Shown: positions 51,200 through 59,782 of the stretch, piece by piece
Layout of the letters: each line of letters begins with the position of its first letter
Numbering within the stretch: position 1 is the first letter of the stretch
DNA from: Photobacterium alginatilyticum
GTDB taxonomy: Bacteria > Pseudomonadota > Gammaproteobacteria > Enterobacterales > Vibrionaceae
Assembly: GCF_009910675.1 (NCBI RefSeq)
Contig: NZ_RSEJ01000022.1
Coordinates: 50,824-114,823, forward strand
Direction of reading: 5' to 3'
DNA length: 64,000 nt
Program-made: the position numbers and the translations under genes
Notes under the pieces: generated by a model
The model's database searches: none
Told to the model about the DNA's origin: nothing
Seen by the model: only the letters and a program-made list of their open reading frames with translations

Positions 51200-51244
51200 C
51201 CACCAAGAAATTGAAATGATTAGATACGTATGATTTAAGTTCAT
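51185..51244 (-). CDS. Trp-Trp leader peptide of trpS
   Basis: A 19-codon open frame, MNLNHTYLIISISWWRSIK, ending TAG, located 92 bp upstream of trpS. Two consecutive TGG codons (51205-51200) sit near its end and directly abut a stable hairpin. Tandem Trp codons are rare by chance and are the hallmark of ribosome-mediated attenuation leaders. The ribosome site (GAG at -5) is weak. Confidence 0.65.
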   Translation of the reverse strand: MNLNHTYLIISISWWRSIK

Positions 51245-51336
51245 TGCTCGAATCTATCAAGCAATAAACCTGGCTTCAAGATATAATTTCGTCAAATTAC
51301 TGAACTTGTCTTTATCTAACTGCCAAATCAGACTTT

Positions 51337-51867
51337 TTACCGAGCCAATTTACTGTAGATAACCGTACTGGACAGCTCTCCGGAAGGCAGCCGACGATCA
51401 TTTACCAAAGTGGCATCAAGATGATAACCACATCTTTCGGCAACCGCACGGCTATTACTGTTGGTTTCAGCAGCCCGAATCTCCAAACGCAGCGCTTTCA
51501 GCTCGTTAAATGCATAGTCTTCTATCAGGGAAACCGCTTCAGTAATATACCCCTTCCCTGTTTCTTTGGTATTTAGCCAGTAGCCAATTTCAAAAAATGG
51601 CACCGATTTATCGCGAATAATTAGCCCAATCGCACCAAGAAACTTCGAATCACTATTTCGCAGAATGGATAACCGAAGCTCACCGTCAAAGCGCTCATAC
51701 TTATCAATCGCTTCTTGCATGTTTTTGATAGACTCGGATTCAGTTAGCGCATGTGGTACCCAAGGCAAATACTCGCTAAGCTCATGTTGGCTTGCTCGAA
51801 TAGCTTCTAACATTGGCTGGGCCAAATCCATTGAAGGTGGTACTAGTTTGATTCTCTCACTCTGCAT
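51337..51867 (-). CDS. GNAT acetyltransferase (RimJ/RimL type)
   Basis: A 176-residue N-acetyltransferase: MQSERIKLVPPSMDLAQPMLEAIRAS, then FEIGYWLNTKETGKGYITEAVSLIEDYAF with the acetyl-CoA loop (R/Q-x-x-G-x-G/A as TKETGKGY) and LRLEIRAAETNSNSRAVAERCGYHLD. It resembles ribosomal-protein or antibiotic acetyltransferases. AAGGAG lies 10 nt before ATG 51867. Confidence 0.88.
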   Translation of the reverse strand: MQSERIKLVPPSMDLAQPMLEAIRASQHELSEYLPWVPHALTESESIKNMQEAIDKYERFDGELRLSILRNSDSKFLGAIGLIIRDKSVPFFEIGYWLNTKETGKGYITEAVSLIEDYAFNELKALRLEIRAAETNSNSRAVAERCGYHLDATLVNDRRLPSGELSSTVIYSKLAR

Positions 51868-52004
51868 ATACAGTCCACTCCTTATCATTTGCAGGTAATT
51901 AAGTATTGAATTCATGGCAAGTTAGCAACACCAACTTACCATTTGCTTTACTTTCTTGTAGACTACGAGCCGTTTTATGTCCCTCTCATTCATGGTCCAT
52001 CATT

Positions 52005-53246
52005 TTGCACACACTATCTCAGCTAAAATCTGGTGAATTATCAGGTACTCAGCACTTAAAACTATCAGAAAACCTAACGACTTTCCCAGAAGAAATATTC
52101 TCTTTGGCTGACAGTTTAGAAATCCTTGATTTATCCGGTAACCAATTAACATCATTACCTGATGAATTGGCCAAGTTTCAGAAGCTTAAAATTATTTTTG
52201 CCTCGAACAACCTGTTTGAAACTCTGCCCGAAGTACTCGGCAAATGCCCTAACCTCGAAATGGTCGGTTTCAAGGCAAACAAAATCTCTAACGTTCCGGC
52301 AAACGCCCTGCCGGAAAAACTGCGCTGGCTTATCCTGACGGATAATTGTGTCGAGACACTGCCTGACTCACTGGGCGAGCGCCCTCGACTGCAGAAGCTG
52401 GCCCTTGCCGGTAACCGGTTAACAGAATTACCGCAGACCATGGCTCAGTTAACCAACCTCGAACTGGTACGTATCTCGGCCAACCAACTGGCTGAATGCC
52501 CTGAGCATCTACTAAACCTGCCGAAGCTTGCCTGGCTTGCTTTTTCGGGGAACCCGTTCAGCCAGTCAGATCTCGAGATACACTCAGTCCCTGAAGTGGC
52601 TTCATCCAGCTATACCTTGCAAGAAGTGCTCGGACAAGGTGCATCCGGTGTTATTTCCAAGGCCGCATGGAACCAGCCTCAGGCCGAATTCCCAAGCGAG
52701 ATAGCAGTAAAAGTTTTTAAGGGTGAAGTCACTAGTGACGGTTACCCTGAGGATGAACTAAAAGCTTGCCTGAAAGTAGGCAGACACCCTAATTTGGTCC
52801 AGTCTTTGGCTCAGGTCAACGAAGAAGACTACTCGGCACTGATTATGGGACTGATCCCGTCGCATTACAGCAATCTGGGTTTTCCGCCATGCCTGGACAG
52901 CTGCACCCGTGATACTTTCCCTCCCGGCTTTACGCTGTCTATAAACGAGATAGATAAGATCATTGCTCAAATGAAGGATCTCTTTGACCATTTGCACACC
53001 AATAAGGTGAGTCATGGCGACTTGTACGCGCACAATACGCTTTTTGACGAAGAGGCCAACATCATTTTTGGAGATTTCGGTGCCGCGACCATGTATCACA
53101 TGCTCACTGAAAAACAGCAAGAGAAGATCAGACAGATTGAACAACGAGCACTTAACCACTTTATCGACGATCTGTTGAGTGTCTGCGCCGAAGAAGACAA
53201 GCTATCTAATAAGTACATCCAGCTTAATCAGCAAATAGTTAACTAG
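52005..53246 (+). CDS. Leucine-rich repeat protein kinase-like protein
   Basis: About 413 residues from a TTG at 52005 (LHTLSQLKSGELSGTQHLKLSENL is the usual N-terminus of this family; the frame extends upstream to 51906 without support). Residues 15-195 carry six to seven leucine-rich repeats of the LxxLPxxLGxxxxLxxLxxxxN type. The C-terminal 200 residues form a kinase domain: Gly loop GQGASGVISKA, Lys in IAVKVFKG, catalytic HGDLYAHNTLF and metal-binding FGDFGAA. Residue-level motifs are intact. The LRR part probably selects a protein partner. The target is unknown. Confidence 0.85.
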   Translation: MHTLSQLKSGELSGTQHLKLSENLTTFPEEIFSLADSLEILDLSGNQLTSLPDELAKFQKLKIIFASNNLFETLPEVLGKCPNLEMVGFKANKISNVPANALPEKLRWLILTDNCVETLPDSLGERPRLQKLALAGNRLTELPQTMAQLTNLELVRISANQLAECPEHLLNLPKLAWLAFSGNPFSQSDLEIHSVPEVASSSYTLQEVLGQGASGVISKAAWNQPQAEFPSEIAVKVFKGEVTSDGYPEDELKACLKVGRHPNLVQSLAQVNEEDYSALIMGLIPSHYSNLGFPPCLDSCTRDTFPPGFTLSINEIDKIIAQMKDLFDHLHTNKVSHGDLYAHNTLFDEEANIIFGDFGAATMYHMLTEKQQEKIRQIEQRALNHFIDDLLSVCAEEDKLSNKYIQLNQQIVN

Positions 53247-53258
53247 TCGATATGACAG

Positions 53259-53294
53259 AAAGGCATTGCTTAAGCACTATTGCAATGCCTTTTA
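53259..53294 (+). terminator. Terminator after the LRR kinase
   Basis: AAAGGCATTGC, 12-nt loop, GCAATGCCTTTT. Confidence 0.85.
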
Positions 53295-53941
53295 ACAATA
53301 AAGTATTCCACCAGATCGTTAAGCTGTTTCATTTTCAGCCTAAATTAGAGACAAACTATCACAGGTTATATAGTTCCCCCACCGCAAACCACTGAACATA
53401 GATAGCTTTCAACCTTTTCTCTTGAACAAAAAATCAACACAAATAACATTCACCTTTAAAATCAATACAACTTCCCAGTTATTCATTTGAATTCACTCGC
53501 AGATACAGAAACAAGCACACCTTCACCCCATCAGAATATTAATCTGAATTTTTAGAATGGATTAAATTTCACACTTCTCTTTCTTATCATGCTTTTAATA
53601 TTTAGACAAAAAACCTTTTAACGTGGTCATTTGAAGATAATTTTAATGAAGAACAAAATATTGAGAATATTCAATTTTAAGTTCTATAGTGAAGTCGCTG
53701 CGTGGTTAGACAGTAATTAAGACTGAAAGCTGTGAGTGATATTCAGTCTCTTTACCAAAGGCGAACATGATGAATAAAAGGAAGAGCTTTTAATCCTTGG
53801 TTTACTGTGTGTCACAAACTCATCCTCTCCTCAGGTATAGGTACTGCTGTCAATCGTCGTATTGGCTGGCTTCTGGACATCAAGAAAACAAAAAAGCCAG
53901 TAATAACACATCCAATATCTGTCCCTTACAAGGAGTTTCAC
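53295..53941. other. AT-rich upstream region of the chitinase gene
   Basis: About 650 bp without a supported gene; strongly AT-rich from 53400 to 53700. It probably holds the chitinase promoter and control sites. A ten-codon frame at 53768 has no supporting context. I see no clear CRP site or terminator in it. Confidence 0.4.
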
Positions 53942-55387
53942 ATGTTAAAGCTAAAGCTTCTGTCTACCTTAATCGGCTGTAGTATAGCGGCAAGCAGTTA
54001 TGCCATGAGTCCCCAACCCGATCCACAAAATCCCACTGGCTATATTGTATCGAAAGCTGACGTCGTAGCCGCAGAACAAGCTAAAACGGCAGATCCTATG
54101 TATAAAGTCTGGGCTAAGGCGCTTGCGACCCGTCCGAACACAATAGTAGAAGCCATTGAACCCGGTCTTGCCAGCAACCCTGAAAATGTCAAACGCGTTG
54201 AACGCGTTTTCCCCCAATCAGACTGGGACTTCCTGACTCATATGGCCGCGCCCGAATACACCTATACCCGCTTCCTGCGCGCTATAGGTAAGTTCCCGGC
54301 ATTCTGTGGTGAGTATACCGATGGCCGTGATTCTGACGCGATCTGTAAGAAGTCAATTATCACTGCATTTGCCCACTTCGCACAGGAAACGGGTGGTCAC
54401 ATAGCGAAGGACAACTATTGGGACAACCCACTTGGACTTGAGGAGTGGCAACAAGCGCTGGTTCACGTTCGTGAAATGGGCTGGCAGGAAGGCCAACCGG
54501 GCTATACCACAGGCTGCGGCCAGAATGACTGGCAAAATAAGCGCTGGCCTTGCTCACCAGGACAGGGATACTTTGGTCGTGGTGCCAAGCAGCTATCCTA
54601 CCACTTCAACTATGGGCCCTTCTCTGAAGTCATGTACGACGGCGATGCCACGGTACTGTTGAATAACCCCGCTCTCGTTGCTGATACCTGGCTCAACCTC
54701 TCTTCTGCTATCTGGTTCTTCCTTACCCCTCAGGCCCCTAAACCTGCAATGCTGCACGTTATCGACCGTACCTGGGTACCATCCAAAGCCGAGAAAGAAG
54801 CCGGAATTGGCTACGGGTTTGGTACCACAATCAATATCATTAACGGCGGTATCGAGTGTGGCGAGCAAAACAGATATAAAGGCCAGCCTGTAAACCGGAT
54901 CCGTTACTGGGAAGGCTTATCTGCACACTACAATATTCCTATCGAAGCGGATGAAAGCAACACCTGCTGGCAACAGACGCCTTATGGCAGCCTGAACCTG
55001 AACGGCTCAACCGATGTGCTTTACACTAACTGGGAGGCTAACTGGAAATACTACCCGGATCGCCCTGAAGGCGTTTCTTTCGAGTGTGAACTGGTTGGGT
55101 ATCAAACGGCCTATTCGGCGCTGGTTCCCGGCGACTACGAGAAGTGTATTACCAACTTCTATGAGTCCCATGCCAACTGGCCTCAGGTACGTGTCGTCGA
55201 TACCATGCCGCCAACAGATCCTGGCACAGGTCCGACAGATCCTATAGGCAATGCCTGGGATTCAAATAAAGTCTACAACACCGGCGATCGTGTGGTTGTG
55301 AATGGCGTGACCTACGAGGCCAAATGGTGGACACAAGGTGATAACCCCGAAACCAGCGGCGCTTCAGGCCCTTGGAAAAAGGTGTAA
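53942..55387 (+). CDS. Secreted GH19 chitinase with C-terminal chitin-binding domain
   Basis: A 481-residue exported enzyme. The signal peptide covers about residues 1-21 (LKLKLLSTLIGCSIAASSYA). The GH19 catalytic domain spans about 70-380: SIITAFAHFAQETGGHIAKDN with the catalytic Glu, GYFGRGAKQLSYHFNYGPFSEVMY, and TINIINGGIECG. After a PTDPGTGPTDP linker there is a CBM5/12 domain (AWDSNKVYNTGDRVVVNGVTYEAKWWTQGDNP) with the expected Trp residues. It cuts chitin outside the cell. AAGGAG lies before ATG 53942. Confidence 0.94.
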   Translation: MLKLKLLSTLIGCSIAASSYAMSPQPDPQNPTGYIVSKADVVAAEQAKTADPMYKVWAKALATRPNTIVEAIEPGLASNPENVKRVERVFPQSDWDFLTHMAAPEYTYTRFLRAIGKFPAFCGEYTDGRDSDAICKKSIITAFAHFAQETGGHIAKDNYWDNPLGLEEWQQALVHVREMGWQEGQPGYTTGCGQNDWQNKRWPCSPGQGYFGRGAKQLSYHFNYGPFSEVMYDGDATVLLNNPALVADTWLNLSSAIWFFLTPQAPKPAMLHVIDRTWVPSKAEKEAGIGYGFGTTINIINGGIECGEQNRYKGQPVNRIRYWEGLSAHYNIPIEADESNTCWQQTPYGSLNLNGSTDVLYTNWEANWKYYPDRPEGVSFECELVGYQTAYSALVPGDYEKCITNFYESHANWPQVRVVDTMPPTDPGTGPTDPIGNAWDSNKVYNTGDRVVVNGVTYEAKWWTQGDNPETSGASGPWKKV

Positions 55388-55409
55388 ATAAAAAATAGTT
55401 CATAGTAAT

Positions 55410-55443
55410 AAGCCACCTTCGCTGAAGGTGGCTTCGTCTTTTT
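55410..55443 (+). terminator. Terminator after the chitinase
   Basis: AAGCCACCTTC-GCT-GAAGGTGGCTTCGTCTTTTT. Confidence 0.92.
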
Positions 55444-55461
55444 AGTTTGCTACCCTTAACG

Positions 55462-55977
55462 CTATTTACGAAATTTAAGCAGTTGTAGCAAATGATACTT
55501 CACGAAATAATTTTTCCCCGCACTATAACGATCAGGATTATTATCACACTCAAGTGCAACCTTCTTTTTTAGTTCACCATATTCGATTGCTATCTCAGGG
55601 TGAGCAATCAGGTAATCTCTAAATGTGATGTGCAACTCTCCGTTATTATCCCCGACCTTAAAAACATGGATATGGTGGGTACGATGATTTCCCCCCTTTT
55701 GGAAAAACCGGCGCTCAGCTATCCCAAATTCACCCATCGCTTCATAGCCGAGTGAAACCAACTCTGAAGTAAGTAAATCCACAGAATTCAAATCAGTCAC
55801 TTCTACAAGAATGTCGATAATGGGTTTTGCCGCTAACCCCTTTACCGCCGTACTACCAATATGGTGAACGTTGACAGCCGTATTTCCTAGTACTTCTTTA
55901 ATCGCCGTCGCTTCAAATTCATACAACTCGACCCACTTAGGATCATAGTCAACAACTTCTATTATTCGCTTACTCAC
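55462..55977 (-). CDS. GrpB family nucleotidyltransferase-like protein
   Basis: A 171-residue GrpB/UPF0157 protein: VVDYDPKWVELYEFEATAIKEVLG, then VNVHHIGSTAVKGLAAKPIIDILVEV, the nucleotidyltransferase-like GS...D-x-D core, and HIHVFKVGDNNGELHITFRDYLIAHPEIAIEYGELK. Some members carry out nucleotide or CoA-linked transfer; the substrate is unknown. Confidence 0.92.
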   Translation of the reverse strand: MSKRIIEVVDYDPKWVELYEFEATAIKEVLGNTAVNVHHIGSTAVKGLAAKPIIDILVEVTDLNSVDLLTSELVSLGYEAMGEFGIAERRFFQKGGNHRTHHIHVFKVGDNNGELHITFRDYLIAHPEIAIEYGELKKKVALECDNNPDRYSAGKNYFVKYHLLQLLKFRK

Positions 55978-56326
55978 CGTTTACCCTATAGCTTATATCG
56001 CCAGTATGAGCGATGCGAAGAATACACTCGCCAAATTAAATACGATTAAACCCAATATTCGCCCAATCAGAGCTGTAAATTACTCCAGCCGACAAATCAT
56101 CGGCCACTGGAGAAATTTACATCATAAAAACCTGAATTTAATTGGGGGTCTATTGAAGATCTGAAACTTTTCACGTGCAAATACTAAATCAATACAGCAA
56201 CACTAGCGAATAAAAAAGTCTAACATCAACCAATAATGTGAACGCAACCTATACGATAGGCGACAATTGTAATACTTTATTTCAAGCGTTAATTTAACGT
56301 AACAACCAAGCCAGCAAACAGCGAGT
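55978..56326. other. Intergenic region, nothing recognised
   Basis: 349 bp, AT-rich, without a supported gene, terminator or repeat. Confidence 0.4.
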
Positions 56327-56587
56327 TTATTTGCTCTTTGAGCCATCAATTTCAGGATGGCCAATTAATCGACCATGGAACTTAGACAACCCCACTGTTC
56401 GGCGTGTTTTCTCTGCCCAAATAATACCCCAAACGATACCTAAACCAGTACAGATCGCAACGACGGGAAGAACCATTTCATTCAGTGCAAAACAAATCAT
56501 CCCACCAATAAACGCCCCTAATAAGGCTGGCGATACCGCTACTTTCAGCCAAAGCAGTATATGCACGAAACAGGCGGCAAATTTCAT
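56327..56587 (-). CDS. Small membrane protein, unknown
   Basis: An 86-residue protein with two transmembrane segments (LLWLKVAVSPALLGAFIGGMICFAL and VLPVVAICTGLGIVWGIIWA) and a basic C-terminus. GGGAG precedes the start. Function unknown. Confidence 0.7.
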   Translation of the reverse strand: MKFAACFVHILLWLKVAVSPALLGAFIGGMICFALNEMVLPVVAICTGLGIVWGIIWAEKTRRTVGLSKFHGRLIGHPEIDGSKSK

Positions 56588-56784
56588 TATGCAGCTCCCT
56601 TATTTATCAATCTATTAGTACCTTCTACATTTGAAGGCTTATCATAATATCAAGCTAGTTGAATATTAATTTGACGAAGCTCTTATTAGTCTTACAAACT
56701 GATGAAATAGAAAGAAAAAATTTGATTTCAATAACGAAATCAAGCTCTGGCGGCACTATCTGGCCGCCAATCGTTAATGGAAAG

Positions 56785-57630
56785 CTATATTAAACGGGCC
56801 CAAAAGGGTCTTAAGCTCCACAGCGAAAAGAACATCATCGACGGGGCATATTTTTTCTTGCTCCATAAAAAACGTGATTGCTCTCTTAGAAAGTCCGCGC
56901 CTAGAAAAGCATCCGCAAGTTGTTCAGATTCCCGAGCGTTAGCCGTTTTCAGATCGTCCAACTGACTTCCAGCCATAAACTGTCGCGGTTCTTGGTTGAT
57001 CACCCAACCTCGTGCAATGCGTTCTGCTTCATCCATTAATTGCTCATGGGGTACAACTCTTTGAACCAAACCTGCTTCTAACGCTTCCGTGGCCTTAGGT
57101 TTCCAGCCTTCGCTTCCCAACATACGCTGTGCATTCTTTTCTCCCATTAGACGGGGAAAATGAACACTTGAGCACCCTTCCGGCGTGATACCCAGTGCCG
57201 CAAATGGTGTTGAGAAAGTCGCATTTTCGGATGCAATGATACTATTTGCCAAGGTGGACGCTGTAACACTGGCACCTATTGCCGGGCCATTCACAGCAAT
57301 TAACAGAGGCTTTTCACAGTTAAGGAAAAGCTCAAATAAAGCCTTATTATTTTTTACGATCAACTCGCGCAACTTTTTGGGGTGCATGAGCTTAAGAGAG
57401 CCCCCCAGGTTAACCCCGGCGGAATAATAATTGCCGGAGCCAGTCAGAACAACGGCTTTGACAGCCTCGTTAGTATTCGCCTTTACAAAGGCTTCACCAA
57501 GTGCATCCATCATATCCAATGTCCAACCATTGAGTTTCTTTGGTCGGTTCATTGTCATGATAAGCACCCCATCGGTGAGACGGGTTAAGAGGTGGCTGGC
57601 TGCAATACTTGTTAAACTCAGGTCATTCAC
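56785..57630 (-). CDS. Enoyl-CoA isomerase/hydratase (ECI2-like)
   Basis: A 281-residue crotonase-fold protein: ADGVLIMTMNRPKKLNGWTLDMMDALGEAF, VLTGSGNYYSAGVNLGG (oxyanion-hole loop), VNGPAIGASVTASTLANSIIASENATF and ALGITPEGCSSVHFPRLMG. The PEGCSS stretch with a single Glu fits the delta3-delta2-enoyl-CoA isomerase subgroup rather than a two-Glu hydratase. It would help degrade unsaturated fatty acids. Confidence 0.88.
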   Translation of the reverse strand: MNDLSLTSIAASHLLTRLTDGVLIMTMNRPKKLNGWTLDMMDALGEAFVKANTNEAVKAVVLTGSGNYYSAGVNLGGSLKLMHPKKLRELIVKNNKALFELFLNCEKPLLIAVNGPAIGASVTASTLANSIIASENATFSTPFAALGITPEGCSSVHFPRLMGEKNAQRMLGSEGWKPKATEALEAGLVQRVVPHEQLMDEAERIARGWVINQEPRQFMAGSQLDDLKTANARESEQLADAFLGADFLREQSRFLWSKKKYAPSMMFFSLWSLRPFWARLI

Positions 57631-57734
57631 AATACCTTTCCCTGTTAAAACAATATCGTAACAATCAGCCTACTACATCACTATCCAAATGATAAGCAAT
57701 AGAGGTCACAATAACACCATCGTAATCCTTTACC

Positions 57735-58439
57735 TCAAGATGTTCGCTTGGGTTTATGCTCGTTCATGTAGAGCCTATCTAAACGGCTCTTCAATCCAGT
57801 TAAAATGCTGGTATCAATTTCCCGTTGTAGAACATCTGGCTCATGGTAGCTTAGCAATGCATCGACAGATTTAGTCAAAGCAGGGATTAAGTGCCTGTTT
57901 GTATTATTCCAATACCATCTATCGGCATTTTGCAGCAAAGTAATGAGATCACTTCTATCCGTTAAAATCTGACTTATTACAATGTTGCAATCGGTATGAT
58001 ATGACGCAGTATTTTCCAGGTGCTCCGCAAAATCCAACAACCACACCTTTGACTGAGATTCGAACATCAAGAAACAAACATCCCATTCTTTTCTTTCTTC
58101 TACTTGTTGTAATAACGCTTCCAAAGGATATGGCGGATCGCTTTCCTGTACCTGAATATGCCCTAACCCATCAGAGTGATAAACCGGTTCGCTAAACTCA
58201 TATTGCTGCAGTAAGTGGATGGGATCATCACCATTGCATGAATCTGAGCCCAGTTTCTCTGCCTGTAATGCCTGAAACTGGGTTAATTCACCGTATACCT
58301 GATCGATACGCTGCAGGAGACGAGACTTCTCATCACATCCAGCAAAATACAGTTCAGCCTTAAGTGTTGGCAATAAATCAAGCAAGGCTTTTGTTTGAAC
58401 TCGAAATGTGTGTTGTTGGTGAACGATTTTATTGCTCAT
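57735..58439 (-). CDS. Unknown protein A of a three-gene cluster
   Basis: A 234-residue acidic soluble protein (FRVQTKALLDLLPTLKAELYFAGCDEKSRLLQRIDQVYGELTQFQALQAEKLG, later ILTDRSDLITLLQNADRWYWNNTNRHLIPALTKSVDALLSYHEPDVLQREIDTSI). Mostly helical. No family recognised. It overlaps the upstream gene by 11 bp; with the two upstream genes it forms one operon. Confidence 0.7.
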   Translation of the reverse strand: MSNKIVHQQHTFRVQTKALLDLLPTLKAELYFAGCDEKSRLLQRIDQVYGELTQFQALQAEKLGSDSCNGDDPIHLLQQYEFSEPVYHSDGLGHIQVQESDPPYPLEALLQQVEERKEWDVCFLMFESQSKVWLLDFAEHLENTASYHTDCNIVISQILTDRSDLITLLQNADRWYWNNTNRHLIPALTKSVDALLSYHEPDVLQREIDTSILTGLKSRLDRLYMNEHKPKRTS

Positions 58440-58836
58440 GCTTTTTTACCGTTAATATATATTCCGCATAAGGCGTTGCTGACACACCAATACTAATCCA
58501 GGTTTGGGTGCCCTGAACGGTTACCCTATCACCGTGCTTTTCCCTTACTCTTTCAAACCCATCGCCATACAACGAGTACCCTGCCTCACCTTCTGCTGAC
58601 TCGAGCGAAATAATAAAGGAATCACCTTTAAAACCTAGGATATGGTACTTATTCTCATGCTCGCCTCCGACTATATCCTTAACCTGAAACGGCCGTGCAG
58701 GCTTTTCGATATGCACGTAGTAATAATCTCGGCTAAGGGCTTCAATGTGCCGTAAAATCTGACTGTCTGAAGCTAGTACTGGCATGGTTCGGCTAACTAG
58801 CATCAAAGATATCAGGGTCAATGTGCATCGATTCAT
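58429..58836 (-). CDS. Unknown exported protein B of a three-gene cluster
   Basis: A 135-residue protein with signal peptide MNRCTLTLISLMLVSRTMPVLA; the mature part is beta-rich (YYYVHIEKPARPFQVKDIVGGEHENKYHILGFKGDSFIISLESAEGEAGYSLYGDGFERV). No family recognised. Periplasmic location is likely. Confidence 0.72.
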   Translation of the reverse strand: MNRCTLTLISLMLVSRTMPVLASDSQILRHIEALSRDYYYVHIEKPARPFQVKDIVGGEHENKYHILGFKGDSFIISLESAEGEAGYSLYGDGFERVREKHGDRVTVQGTQTWISIGVSATPYAEYILTVKKHEQ

Positions 58837-58839
58837 CCG

Positions 58840-59619
58840 TTAACTCCCAAAAAGCACATATTCATTCTCGGTCTCGAAAAAGAACAACGGGTTATCATTG
58901 TCCAGCTCGAGCTGAAGAGCATAATGGATTAAGGGACTAATGGGAGGCTCATAATTTTCATCAATCTCAAGCCTTATTCCATTATGTATGATCCCAACAT
59001 CTGGGTTGCCAGAGTTTATTAAAATATCGTCTAATGCAACGTTTATATGCCAATGAGTTTCACTCTTTACAGCTTCTGCCGGAACGATACTTTCGCAGCA
59101 CATTGCCACTGAATAGATCAGCTTGTCGTCAATCAAATTATCTACATTTTCAGGACGTATCTCCTCCCAGCTCAATTCCTCCATATACCTGAGATAATGG
59201 CAGAACAGAATCACAAAGGCTTCGAGTTCGCCCTGGCACCGATGTTTGAGGAGAGTGAAGTAAAAAGGCTTGCCCACTTCGCAGATTAAGGGCTCGTAAA
59301 TCAACTCTTCACCATGATGCTGATCCAGCTTCAGCATAATCTGAGTCACCATGTCAGGTTGTTCCAAAATACTCTCTAGCGGAGAGCTCCAAAACCCTTC
59401 TCTATTATCTGCACCCTCTGTGTTTTCACTTTCTTGTTCAAGATCGTACAGAACCTCAAAGTTGCCGACAGGCTCGCCGGTCTCCAGCCATTCCAGCATA
59501 TCCCGTATATCAGTTCGCTTGGAGGAGTGAGGCAAGCGAAAGTGTAATTCACCATCAATATCCTTAAGCAAACATTTCACTTCTTTCAGTAATTTTGATT
59601 GTTTCTCATTCAAGTCCAT
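58840..59619 (-). CDS. Unknown protein C of a three-gene cluster
   Basis: A 259-residue very acidic soluble protein (LEQESENTEGADNREGFWSSPLESILEQPDMVTQIMLKLDQHHGEELIYEPLICEVGKPFYFTLLKH, VDNLIDDKLIYSVAMCCESIVPAEAV). First gene of the cluster, 3-bp gap to the next. Immunity proteins of toxin systems often look like this, but no toxin gene is adjacent, so the link is speculative. Confidence 0.7.
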   Translation of the reverse strand: MDLNEKQSKLLKEVKCLLKDIDGELHFRLPHSSKRTDIRDMLEWLETGEPVGNFEVLYDLEQESENTEGADNREGFWSSPLESILEQPDMVTQIMLKLDQHHGEELIYEPLICEVGKPFYFTLLKHRCQGELEAFVILFCHYLRYMEELSWEEIRPENVDNLIDDKLIYSVAMCCESIVPAEAVKSETHWHINVALDDILINSGNPDVGIIHNGIRLEIDENYEPPISPLIHYALQLELDNDNPLFFFETENEYVLFGS

Positions 59620-59782
59620 TCCTCACCCTTATACTCTAAAGCTCGCACCTGTAACTTTGTGATGCACTACAAAGACTCTATTAAATGTTCAGGCATAAAA
59701 TCTACCGGCATAGGCAACCATTCAATGAAGCTCACAAGAACTGACACCTGCCTGTTATGTAAACAAAAAGGAACTTCCGAAC

